This document shows, piece by piece, positions 35,698 to 44,161 of a stretch of DNA of 62,572 nt; position 1 is the first letter of the stretch; each line of letters begins with the position of its first letter. The notes under the pieces were generated by a model that saw only the letters and a program-made list of their open reading frames with translations, did no database searches and was not told where the DNA came from. The DNA is taken from the NCBI GenBank assembly GCA_028823395.1, contig JAPKBO010000003.1:1-62572 (forward strand), given 5' to 3'. Source of the stretch: Planctomycetota bacterium (lineage in GTDB: Bacteria > Planctomycetota > UBA1135 > GCA-002686595). A program made the translations under genes and the position numbers.

Positions 35698-35949
35698 ATG
35701 GACACCGTTGTCTCAGACCCCAAAGAAGGCGATGATGGCGGCGGCCCTCTGGCTCCCTCAATCGTGCACACCTCCCAAGAAAACTCTCCTCTCGCAGCCG
35801 AGGACGATTCCCCCGGTCCCCTCGCGATCGGATTGACGGTGGCGCTGGCGCTCTTCGTGGTGTGGTCCTTCCTCCGTTGGCAGAAGCGGCCCCTGCCCCT
35901 TGAGCGACTCCCAGAGGTTGCTCGTCGCCAGCGCATGAAAGGCCTCTAG
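35698..35949 (+). CDS. Predicted small single-pass membrane protein
   Basis: 83 residues: an acidic, glycine-rich N-terminus, one hydrophobic helix (about residues 43-62, AIGLTVALALFVVWSFL) and a basic C-terminal tail. Topology by the positive-inside rule puts the C-terminus in the cytoplasm. The only start is ATG 35698 with a purine run too close to be a good ribosome site. It sits upstream of the Sco gene. It could be a real accessory gene, but support is modest. Confidence 0.45.
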   Translation: MDTVVSDPKEGDDGGGPLAPSIVHTSQENSPLAAEDDSPGPLAIGLTVALALFVVWSFLRWQKRPLPLERLPEVARRQRMKGL

Positions 35950-36025
35950 CCCGAATCCGGCCCGTAGCCACCGATCTTCGCTCCTTCCGGTGACGGGCGA
36001 CGACAGGGGGCCCATACTCGGCGCT

Positions 36026-36634
36026 GTGCGCACCACCCTCTTGCTCCTAGCCGTGACGGTCTTCGCCGCCTGCGCAGACCCCGCTTGCAACTCCAGCGAA
36101 ACGGCCCAAGGCCCAACGCCCGAGGAACTCAGGGACTTTCTTGAACTCCCGTTCACAGATCAAGAGGGCCGACCCATGCGCCTCTGCGACCTGGCTGGAC
36201 AGGCCGTTTTGCTGTCATACGTCTACACGAGCTGCCCCATCCAAACGATGTGCCCGCTGACGACCAAGAAGATGGCACAGATACAGGCCGCGCTCCCCGA
36301 GGAACTCGAGGGGCAGGTCGCCCTTGTGAGTATCACCCTTGACCCCGAACGCGATCCCCCTGAAGCGCTCAAGGGCTACGGTGAGTTCTACGGCGCCGAT
36401 TTCGCGTCCTGGTCATTCCTCACCGCAGGCGAGGACGCCATTCGCGCTTCCGCCAGCTGCTGCAACGTGACCTACTCTTTCGAAGACAACGGCATGATCG
36501 GTCACAACATGAACCTGGTCATTCTCGCTCCAGATGGCCAAATCGCCCACGAATACCCTGGTATCGACTGGAAGGTACCCTCCGTCATCGCCACCCTGCG
36601 CAAGCTGCTTGCCGCAAGCCCCCGCCAATCCTGA
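36026..36634 (+). CDS. Sco/SenC-family copper chaperone lipoprotein
   Basis: Sco proteins have a thioredoxin fold and help insert copper into cytochrome oxidase or keep its thiols reduced. The signal ends in VFAACADP, a lipobox. The copper-binding cysteines are in TSCPIQTMCPLT and the third ligand His in GMIGHNMN. The spacing is C-x5-C, as in a Sco subgroup, rather than the classic C-x3-C. GTG 36026 starts the signal peptide; a longer frame from 35990 adds a non-hydrophobic stretch. The gene ends three bases before proS. Confidence 0.85.
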   Translation: MRTTLLLLAVTVFAACADPACNSSETAQGPTPEELRDFLELPFTDQEGRPMRLCDLAGQAVLLSYVYTSCPIQTMCPLTTKKMAQIQAALPEELEGQVALVSITLDPERDPPEALKGYGEFYGADFASWSFLTAGEDAIRASASCCNVTYSFEDNGMIGHNMNLVILAPDGQIAHEYPGIDWKVPSVIATLRKLLAASPRQS

Positions 36635-36637
36635 CCC

Positions 36638-38362
36638 ATGCGTCTCTCCAAGCTCCACGTAGTCACCCTCCGGGAAGATCCCGCCGACGCCGAACTCCCC
36701 TCCCACCGCCTGCTCGCCCGCGGCGGCTACATCGTGAAGGCCGCGTCGGGGCTCTACACGTATGGCCCACTGATGTGGCGCACGATGAAGAAGATCACCG
36801 CCATCGTGAACGAGGAGATCACCGCCGAAGGCGGCATCGAAGTGATGATGCCGATCATGCACCCCAGAGAGCTGTGGGAGAGCTCCGGCCGTTGGGATCG
36901 TTACGTTGCGGACGGAATCCTGTTCACCTTGAAAGACAGCAAGGGCGCCGACTTTTGCCTCGGCCCCACCCACGAGGAAGTGATCACGTCCTACGCGGAC
37001 CAGACGATCACCAGCTACAAGCAACTGCCCGTCAACCTCTACCAGATCCAGGACAAGTTCCGCGATGAGATCCGGCCCCGGTATGGGCTCATGCGAGGGC
37101 GTGAGTTCATCATGATGGACGCCTACTCGTTTGACGCAGACCAGGCAGGGCTCGACGCGTCTTACGCAGCCATGGATCGCGCCTATAGGCGTATCTTCAA
37201 CCGTTGTGGTGTCAGCTTTCGCTCCGTGCAAGCCGACGCGGGAGCCATCGGCGGAAGTGGTAGCGAGGAGTTCATGGTCATCGCCGAAGCCGGCGAGGAC
37301 GCGATCCTCTACTGCGATGAATCCGGCTATGCGGCCAACGTGGAGAAGGCCGAATCCGTGCCAGCCGAAGCCCCGCCCTGTGGCGACGCCGGCGAGATGG
37401 AGAAGACGGCCACGCCCGACGTGCGCACCGTTGAACAACTCGAGGCCTTCTTCGATCTGCCAGCGGCGGCCATGGCCAAGACAGTCCTGTACAAGGCCAC
37501 CTGGGCTGAAGAGGAGGCCCTAGTCGCGGTGATGATGCGTGGCGACCTGAGCATCAACGAGGTCAAGCTGACCAACGCACTCGATTGCCTCACCCTGGAA
37601 TTGGCGGAAGACCACGCGATCGTGAAGCTCACGGGTGCAGAGGTCGGTTTTGCCGGCCCCGTAGGTCTCAACGAGAAGATCCGTCTCCTGGCGGACAAGA
37701 CTCTCGAGGGTCGCACCAACCTGCTGACCGGCTGCAATGAGACCGGCTTCCACTGCCAGAACGTCAATGCCGGGCGCGACTTCCCCGAGCCGGCCTATCA
37801 CGACCTGCGCGAGGCAAAAGCCGGCGAATTGTCACCCGATGGAAAGGGCCCGTTGCTGGAAGCTCGCGGCATTGAGGTGGGGCATATATTCAAGCTCGGC
37901 GACAAATACTCCACCGCCATGAAGGCCAGCTTCATCGGTGAGAATGGCAAGCCCGCACCCTTCGTCATGGGCTGCTATGGCATCGGGGTGTCGCGCACCG
38001 CGCAATCCGCCGTAGAGCAACGCCATGATGACAAGGGCATTATCTGGCCAGCGGCCATCGCTCCCTTTGAGGTTGCCGTCGCCATCGTAGACGTGCGCAA
38101 GGAGGACCAGGTCGCGATGGGCGAACGCCTCTATGCTGAACTTCAGGCCGAGGGAATCGATGTTTGCCTCGACGACCGCAAGGTGCGGGCGGGTGCCAAG
38201 TTCAAGGACCTTGAGTTGCTCGGGTTCCCCGTGCAGGTCACCGCAGGACGCGGAGTCGGCGAAGGCAAAGTCGAGGTCACCCTGCGCGCCAGCGGTGAGC
38301 GCGTCGAGGTCATGGCTGAGGAAGCCTGCGCCCACGTGCAGGCCTTCTTGGAGAAGGCCTAG
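36638..38362 (+). CDS. proS: Prolyl-tRNA synthetase (bacterial type)
   Basis: ProS charges tRNA-Pro. Class II motif 1 lies in the N-terminal part (MPIMHPRELWESSGRW), motif 2 is PRYGLMRGREFIMMDAYSF and motif 3 ends in CYGIGVSRTAQ. An editing insertion (about 230-390) that clears mis-charged alanine separates motifs 2 and 3, which marks the bacterial form. The anticodon domain is C-terminal. At 574 residues it is normal. The TAG is shared with the convergent hydrolase at CTAG 38359-38362. Confidence 0.97.
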   Translation: MRLSKLHVVTLREDPADAELPSHRLLARGGYIVKAASGLYTYGPLMWRTMKKITAIVNEEITAEGGIEVMMPIMHPRELWESSGRWDRYVADGILFTLKDSKGADFCLGPTHEEVITSYADQTITSYKQLPVNLYQIQDKFRDEIRPRYGLMRGREFIMMDAYSFDADQAGLDASYAAMDRAYRRIFNRCGVSFRSVQADAGAIGGSGSEEFMVIAEAGEDAILYCDESGYAANVEKAESVPAEAPPCGDAGEMEKTATPDVRTVEQLEAFFDLPAAAMAKTVLYKATWAEEEALVAVMMRGDLSINEVKLTNALDCLTLELAEDHAIVKLTGAEVGFAGPVGLNEKIRLLADKTLEGRTNLLTGCNETGFHCQNVNAGRDFPEPAYHDLREAKAGELSPDGKGPLLEARGIEVGHIFKLGDKYSTAMKASFIGENGKPAPFVMGCYGIGVSRTAQSAVEQRHDDKGIIWPAAIAPFEVAVAIVDVRKEDQVAMGERLYAELQAEGIDVCLDDRKVRAGAKFKDLELLGFPVQVTAGRGVGEGKVEVTLRASGERVEVMAEEACAHVQAFLEKA

Positions 38363-39225
38363 TCCCGCTGGGAGAGATGCCGCGAAAGATGGGCGAGGCT
38401 CACCTCAAAGGCTGCCTCGAGGTCTTTGCTGCAACCCTCGAAAGGATGCTTGGTCCCGAAGGTGTGGCCCGCTTCAGGCAAGACGCATAACTCCCCGCTA
38501 CCCAAAGGCAGCGCCGCATGGAGACTCTCGGCGTCCTTCAAAGGGACCGCTTCGTCAGCACTGCCGTGGACGATAAGGGTCGGGGTAAGCGTGCGTGACG
38601 CAGCGGAAAGGATGTCCAACTGCGCGGCGTTCTGCTCGATGTCATCGAGAAGGTCCAAGCCGATGCGATGCACCTGCCCCGTACGTCCGTTGGGGATCCG
38701 TACCTCGCCCTCCTCGCGCCAACGGAGACGAGTCTGCTCATCAAAGATCCTCACCCGATTGATCGGGCCCCAAAGGACGCTCGCCTTGTAATCGCCGCAG
38801 CGTTCAGCATGCAACAGGGCCATCCCTCCCCCTCGGCTGTGGCCCCAGATTGCGAGACGCTCCATGTCCACGCATGATCCGTTCTCCAAGAGGTGCTGGC
38901 GCACCAGGTCGAGATCTTCCAAGTCGTGACTGAACGTGCACTGAAAGAAGGCGCCTTCTTCGCTGAGGGTCTCGAAATCGTCGCCCACACCGCTGCCCGA
39001 AGTGTTCAGACTCACGGCGACCATTCCCCTTTGCGCGATGCGTCGGGAAAGCTCAGGGAAAAAGCCCCAGTGCATGAAGCCCTTGAATCCGTGCAAGACC
39101 AAGACGTGGGGCAAGGCCTCTCCTGCCCCTTCGTATCCCTGTGGCCCCTCAATCCGGACTTGGACCTTGCGCTCGGGCGCCCTTGAATGGTGCAGGACAA
39201 AGTGGGCTTGTTGCGTGGCGGTCAT
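38359..39225 (-). CDS. Alpha/beta hydrolase (dienelactone hydrolase-like)
   Basis: A serine hydrolase of 288 residues. HGFKGFMHWGF is the oxyanion region, GHSRGGGMAL is the nucleophile elbow, VHGSADEAVPL holds the acid and LPEAGHTFG the catalytic His. ATG 39225 is the natural start; the frame extends 38 residues further with no similarity. The substrate is unknown; esters or peptides are typical. Confidence 0.85.
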   Translation of the reverse strand: MTATQQAHFVLHHSRAPERKVQVRIEGPQGYEGAGEALPHVLVLHGFKGFMHWGFFPELSRRIAQRGMVAVSLNTSGSGVGDDFETLSEEGAFFQCTFSHDLEDLDLVRQHLLENGSCVDMERLAIWGHSRGGGMALLHAERCGDYKASVLWGPINRVRIFDEQTRLRWREEGEVRIPNGRTGQVHRIGLDLLDDIEQNAAQLDILSAASRTLTPTLIVHGSADEAVPLKDAESLHAALPLGSGELCVLPEAGHTFGTKHPFEGCSKDLEAAFEVSLAHLSRHLSQRD

Positions 39226-39483
39226 GGGCAGAAGGATACCTCCACCCGAGTTGCCCACCCCGTGGGTTCGGTCGAGGGCAGGGGCGTTACGGAAGGGGAA
39301 CCCCGCGCCCCCTGAGGGATCCTGACACTTCTCAGCCAAGACCCTGATTTATCCCTTTTTAGACCCTCCAGGGTGGTTTGAGCACGGAATAAGGGCATAG
39401 CCCCCGAGGTTCTCAGCCCCACCGCGCCACGCTCGGCACGAGCATTGCACAATGACTACGGACGCGCCGGACCCTCACGACTC

Positions 39484-40569
39484 ATGCTGTTATCCCCTCC
39501 TATCCCTCTATGCCCCCTGGGACGCTTCGCCATCGGCAGTGTCCTGATCGCCCTTGGCCTCGGGTCCTGCGCCGGCAATCCGGACCAAGCTTCCCTGCCG
39601 ACGACCGCGGGACCCCTTACGGATATTCGCGATGCCTTTGAGTCGGCCAGCGAAGTGCAGTTGCCCGCCCAAGAACCAATCAACGAGTTCGGTCTGCGCA
39701 ACGCATTTCGGCTCAGCGAGAACATTTACTCCGGTGCGGAACCCGATTCCGCAGAGGCCTTCGCACGCCTGAAACAGTGGGGAGTGAAGACGGTGATTTC
39801 GGTAGACGGGAAGGCGCCGGAGGTTGAAGCGGCTGCCCTCCATGGTCTGCGCTACATCCACCTACCTCTGCACTACAAGGGCATCGAGGCCGAGACCCTT
39901 GCCCGTCTGGTCAAGACCTTCCGGGAGATGCCGCGGCCCTTCTACGTGCACTGTTTCCACGGTCGCCACCGGGGTCCTGCCGCCGCCGTCGTCGGCCGGT
40001 TGGTTCTGGATGGAGCTTCGCGCGAGACCGCCCTAGCTGAAATGCGGCAGTGGTGTGGCACCTCCAGCGCCTACCCGGGTCTCTACGGTTCAATCGCCAG
40101 GGCCGAACTCCCCTCGGTGGAACAAAGTGCCAAGCTCGATTGGGATTTCCCCAGCCGCCATCACGTGCGCGCCTTCCGTGCCTCTATGGCAGACTTGGCG
40201 CGTTGCCTTGACCAGTTGGTCCTCTGCAGGAAGCAGCACTGGGTAGCCACCCCGGCCCACCCTGATCTGGAACCCGCCCGGGAGGCGGAGCGCATGGTCG
40301 AACTCTTGCGGGGAATCTCGCTGCTGGAAGAGATCCGCAACTCGGACGCCGACCAGCGCAAATGGATCGCCAACAGTCTGGCCGCCGCCCGGGATTTGGC
40401 CCAGGCCGTTTCAGACGTGACGGACCCGTCCGGGGCAAGACCCCTCGTCAGTTCCACCGCGGTCAGCTATTTCTACCTGGGGAGTGAACCTGACGGCCGC
40501 GCCCAGGATGCCCTAGAACGCCTTTCCAGCAACTGCACGGCCTGCCACAGGGCAAACCGCAACCGCTAG
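39484..40569 (+). CDS. Lipoprotein: tyrosine/dual-specificity-type phosphatase fused to a cytochrome c'-like domain
   Basis: 361 residues from ATG 39484. A signal ends in LGLGSC (lipidated Cys29). Residues about 65-205 form a phosphatase fold with the P-loop HCFHGRHRG (Cys157-x5-Arg163), and a possible general acid is Asp108. Residues about 220-361 are helical and end in a heme-attachment motif CTACH (351-355), the position of heme in a cytochrome c' four-helix bundle. Lipidation and heme attachment both place it in the periplasm. Redox control of a surface phosphatase is an attractive but untested reading. The longer frame from 39445 lacks a signal. Confidence 0.82.
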   Translation: MLLSPPIPLCPLGRFAIGSVLIALGLGSCAGNPDQASLPTTAGPLTDIRDAFESASEVQLPAQEPINEFGLRNAFRLSENIYSGAEPDSAEAFARLKQWGVKTVISVDGKAPEVEAAALHGLRYIHLPLHYKGIEAETLARLVKTFREMPRPFYVHCFHGRHRGPAAAVVGRLVLDGASRETALAEMRQWCGTSSAYPGLYGSIARAELPSVEQSAKLDWDFPSRHHVRAFRASMADLARCLDQLVLCRKQHWVATPAHPDLEPAREAERMVELLRGISLLEEIRNSDADQRKWIANSLAAARDLAQAVSDVTDPSGARPLVSSTAVSYFYLGSEPDGRAQDALERLSSNCTACHRANRNR

Positions 40570-41480
40570 GCCGGATTCCTGCCCGAAGCCGGGCCATAGA
40601 GGTCCCGCTGCCCCACCACGTGGGTGATGTCTGCCAGATGCGGGAAGGCGCGTACGAGTTCGGCAGGTGCCAGCACCGATTCGCGGCCCCCCATGAGCCA
40701 GCGCAGTTCGAGAGCGTTGGCCAGCGCTTGGCCTTCAAAGTGGTTGTTCGTCGCCACCAGGGTCTCGTCGCTCGCCTGGGCCACCGCATCGATTCGGTGA
40801 GCGATCTCCCCCAGTTCGGGCGGACCGTAGAGGTAGTTGTAGCGGTCGTTTCGGCCCGCTCCCGAACGGAACCACTGCTCGCTGTTACGGCCATGCAAGC
40901 GCACATAGCCCACGGGCCCGACCGCTGCGTGTGAGTTCGGAGGATGGTTCCAGGAAGGCGGGAGATCGATGTGGGCCAGGGAATATCCCAGGCCTCCGAT
41001 AGCTGCAAGAGAGGGCGGCTCGAACCATTCGCGGTGACGCACCTCAAGCACCAGCGGCAGGCCGCTAAACATCCGCGCGATATGTCCCAGGCGAGCGATA
41101 CTGTCGTCGGCTGGTTGGAAGGTGACGGGAAACTGCACCAGCACGGCACTTAGTAGACCGCTCTCCTCTAGAGGGGCGATACCGCGGCGCCACTCCACCG
41201 CCAATTGCTCCCACCGCAAGAGATCCTCGGGTATCGGCTTGTGAGTGAAGTCTTGCAGCAACTTGGCGCCGAAGCGGAAAGACTTCTGATGTGCCACCCT
41301 ATCGATCCAGTTGGAACAGTTCCGCGCGCGGGGTACTGCATAGAAGGAGCTGTTGACCTCCACGTAGTCGACAAGGGTCGCAAGCAGATCGAGGGGGTGA
41401 AACCCCCGTGGTTTCGATCGCGGGTAGACCGGGCCCTCCCAATCGGGATAGCTCCAGCCCGAGGGCCCCACCCGGATCAT
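40566..41480 (-). CDS. DUF72 (YecE-like) family protein
   Basis: A 304-residue TIM-barrel-like DUF72 protein, starting MIRVGPSGWSYPDW and containing EVNSSFYAVP, WFRSGAGRNDRYNYLY and ATNNHFEGQA, all typical of the family. The function of DUF72 proteins is not established. ATG 41480 is favoured over a frame that starts 18 residues upstream. The gene stop is shared as CTAG with the convergent phosphatase and its start overlaps the acyltransferase stop by four bases. Confidence 0.88.
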   Translation of the reverse strand: MIRVGPSGWSYPDWEGPVYPRSKPRGFHPLDLLATLVDYVEVNSSFYAVPRARNCSNWIDRVAHQKSFRFGAKLLQDFTHKPIPEDLLRWEQLAVEWRRGIAPLEESGLLSAVLVQFPVTFQPADDSIARLGHIARMFSGLPLVLEVRHREWFEPPSLAAIGGLGYSLAHIDLPPSWNHPPNSHAAVGPVGYVRLHGRNSEQWFRSGAGRNDRYNYLYGPPELGEIAHRIDAVAQASDETLVATNNHFEGQALANALELRWLMGGRESVLAPAELVRAFPHLADITHVVGQRDLYGPASGRNPA

Positions 41481-42253
41481 CCCCCAAGCTCCGCAGCGTG
41501 CTCTTCTTCTTGTTCGGGAACCCAGTCCGCCCAATCCGGCTCGAGATCCAGGTGCGCAAAGGCCTCGCGCTCGGCCTTGCGAATCGCGGCTCGAATGCGG
41601 GTGGAGTACTCGGCAAGCGCATCTCCGCTGGCCTCACGCGGAACCTGGATGGGCTCCTCGCAGGAGGTCACGAGCCGGGATCCCAGACGGGGCAGAGTGT
41701 ATTGATCCCAAGTATCCAGGCGCCGGGCACGGGTAATGCCGAAGCCAATAGGCAGAACCGGTACGCCGGTGGCGCGGGACATAAAGGCTGCCCCAGGAGA
41801 CATGGAATGCATGGGCCCCCGGGGACCGTCCGGGGTCAAGGCCACGTGTTTGCCACGTTCCAAGCAAGCCAGCATTTCACGCAGGGCGCGAACCCCCCCG
41901 CGGCTCGACGAGCCCCGAATGATCTCATATCCGAGCCGCTTGAGAATGGTGGTCGCCATGGATCCATCCTCGCTGGCCGATACCAGCACGGCCGTATTTC
42001 CAGGCCGATAGAAGGGCGAGGCCAAGACCCCGCGCCCATGCCAGAAGGCCAAGATCAGGCCCTTGTGCTCGGACTCGGCTCGCTCGCGAATACTCCCATT
42101 GAGCTCGCTCTTTCGGCAGAAGCGGGCCATTTGGACGATGGCCGCCGCCCCAAACTGCCGTCCTAGCCAGCGCCCACTGGTGTTACGCAGCTTGCGCAGT
42201 CGCCTCTTACGGGGCCTGGAAGTCTCCTCACGCTGGTTGGAGTGCTGGCTCAC
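41477..42253 (-). CDS. DUF374/LPLAT-type lysophospholipid acyltransferase
   Basis: 258 residues of the lysophospholipid-acyltransferase superfamily. The run ILAFWHGRGVLASPF holds the early conserved His, and TPDGPRGPMHSMSPGAAFMSRATG is split as the family's DGPRGP and the later substrate blocks. DUF374 proteins act on lipids of the outer membrane such as lipid A relatives, but the substrate here is unknown. It overlaps both neighbours by four bases on the same strand, so it belongs to one operon with the DUF72 gene and the secreted protein. Confidence 0.82.
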   Translation of the reverse strand: MSQHSNQREETSRPRKRRLRKLRNTSGRWLGRQFGAAAIVQMARFCRKSELNGSIRERAESEHKGLILAFWHGRGVLASPFYRPGNTAVLVSASEDGSMATTILKRLGYEIIRGSSSRGGVRALREMLACLERGKHVALTPDGPRGPMHSMSPGAAFMSRATGVPVLPIGFGITRARRLDTWDQYTLPRLGSRLVTSCEEPIQVPREASGDALAEYSTRIRAAIRKAEREAFAHLDLEPDWADWVPEQEEEHAAELGG

Positions 42254-44145
42254 CGTTGCTGGGGATCGCCATCGTCCTCGATGACACCGGTCGGCGCAGC
42301 GGGCACGGACATGGGGATTTCAACCGTCACCTCCTCGCTCGCGGGCAAAATCCAGATCAGCGCGGAACCCATCGCGAGCATGAACTCGGGCCCGAAAGAG
42401 GAGCGCTGGTAAGCGTAGCCGCGGCCCTCATTCACTTGCATCCAACTCAAGGAGGGTTCAAAGAAGCTCACAACGTCGTCCGATTCCGGAAGTGCGTCAA
42501 CGTCGACGGGCAGGGCGCCCGCGCCCATGGAGGCCAGCGCCTTCAAACCCCCGTAGACCGACCCCAAAAAGCTCGCCCAGTCCGCCACGGCTGCCCCGCT
42601 CACGCCTGAGGGAACGCCCTCCAAATCGAACGCCTCCGAGCCTGCATCCTCGTCCTTCAGGGCGCGCCGCAGCTCGCGCTTGGTGTGATTGGGCAAGGGA
42701 GTGAGAATCACCCGGTCATCGAGAATGGCCAGGCACGGGCGCATGAAGCCCTCCATCCCGATCACAATATCGGGCAGCTGCAGTGATTGGGAATCGGCTG
42801 CGAACTCCTTGAATTGAAGGGTGTAGAGGGGTCTGCCGCGATACTCATCGACTTCTACGGTCAGCACTGCAGCTCCCGCCGCGGCCCCCCAGGCAGCCAA
42901 ACCGTCCATCCCGCGCTTGAACGCCTCGGCGTCCTCCAGGGCAATCACACCGATGATGGGCGGAGCTGCCAAGAGGGACTTGGGCTTGGGCAAACCTACG
43001 GCGATGGAATTGCCGAGGGGTCCCACTAGGTCCGAGCGATAATCGAATCCCAGACCGGCTTCTTCCGGGCCCAGCAGTCCGCCGATCAGCTCCTCCATAG
43101 CCGACTTGTCGAGAGAGGCACACCACTGGACCATGGCGTCCGGGGGAAGCAGTCCCAGGGCATTGCTCGTCATGGGCTCGCTGGACAGGAGCCGACTCGA
43201 CGGACGGGCGGGCACTTCAAAAGCGCCTTCCGTTACGAAATGCCCCTCGGCGTCGACCACCGTCCTCCAATGGCCGCCGCGAAGGACCATGGAGAGGTTG
43301 GCTCCGAAGAGGGCCTCGCCCATGCTCGACGCCAGTTCAGCCCAGGAGAACGCGGGTGCGGAAGCGAACGAGTCCCCGGCCGGGAAACCCGTACGGCTGA
43401 GCCAATCAAGGACAACCGTCCCCTCGGCGAGCAGATCACGACTCCCGGCCCCCAGGCTCTTGGGATCAAGGCCCGGGGCCGTCCCCTGAAGCCTCTGGAC
43501 AAGGCTCTCGGGGTCGGGGCGGCCGAGGAGAATGGCCAGGTGCGCTCCGTGCTGTACGAGGCTTGCCTGGGGTTCGGAGCCAATGGACACCTCGGCAATC
43601 CGGGTCTGGCCGCTCTCCTTGCGGACGAGCTTCGCCCCGACGGCCGAGACAACTCCAACGCCCAAGTCGAAAGCCTGCGCGGCGACCGCAGCATCTTGGA
43701 ACTCGATCTGGAGTTGAAAAAGGGGCAAGGGGGAGCCCTCACCGAATTCAAGCGCGCCCTCAACCACAGACTGGAGCAGTCCGGCTCCATTGAAGACGAT
43801 GGAGACGGAAGCCGCCTCGGCCTTATCGAGCAGGGGCAGGAAGGGCGGCAATTCCCCCGCCAACACGGCCTTCTCGTAGAGGGTCAGGCCCAGGTCCAAG
43901 GGACTACTGGCCTCCTCTCCTGCGAGCCCACCAACGAGCTCGCCAAGGGCCTCATCCTGGAAGAGGCGCCCCAGAGATGTGCGCGGGTAGGCCTCCCTCA
44001 GGCCGGGCAGATCCGGAACCGAAACAAACCAGACGGCATCCGGCGAGTGATGTTCGACGTGGCGCTGCGGGGCTGCCCCGGCTTGGGAGCCCACGAGAAT
44101 CAGCGTAATGAAGAGGCTCGCGCCCCGTGAATAGTCTCGGATCAT
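42250..44145 (-). CDS. Large secreted DUF3352-like protein
   Basis: 631 residues with a signal peptide (SLFITLILVGSQAG). The mature part is repetitive in style, with PDAVWFVSVPDLPGLR near the start and a later GLLPPDAMVQWCASLD, matching the general layout of DUF3352 proteins common in planctomycetes. The function of that family is not known. No catalytic motif or membrane helix was seen. It is the first gene of a minus-strand operon that leads to the acyltransferase. Confidence 0.7.
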   Translation of the reverse strand: MIRDYSRGASLFITLILVGSQAGAAPQRHVEHHSPDAVWFVSVPDLPGLREAYPRTSLGRLFQDEALGELVGGLAGEEASSPLDLGLTLYEKAVLAGELPPFLPLLDKAEAASVSIVFNGAGLLQSVVEGALEFGEGSPLPLFQLQIEFQDAAVAAQAFDLGVGVVSAVGAKLVRKESGQTRIAEVSIGSEPQASLVQHGAHLAILLGRPDPESLVQRLQGTAPGLDPKSLGAGSRDLLAEGTVVLDWLSRTGFPAGDSFASAPAFSWAELASSMGEALFGANLSMVLRGGHWRTVVDAEGHFVTEGAFEVPARPSSRLLSSEPMTSNALGLLPPDAMVQWCASLDKSAMEELIGGLLGPEEAGLGFDYRSDLVGPLGNSIAVGLPKPKSLLAAPPIIGVIALEDAEAFKRGMDGLAAWGAAAGAAVLTVEVDEYRGRPLYTLQFKEFAADSQSLQLPDIVIGMEGFMRPCLAILDDRVILTPLPNHTKRELRRALKDEDAGSEAFDLEGVPSGVSGAAVADWASFLGSVYGGLKALASMGAGALPVDVDALPESDDVVSFFEPSLSWMQVNEGRGYAYQRSSFGPEFMLAMGSALIWILPASEEVTVEIPMSVPAAPTGVIEDDGDPQQR

Positions 44146-44161
44146 GTTTAGTTGTTAGGGG

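Noticed and set aside
36413-37438. A 341-codon open frame antisense to the Sco and proS genes
   Set aside because: The protein is His- and Gly-rich without motifs and lies opposite two well-supported genes.
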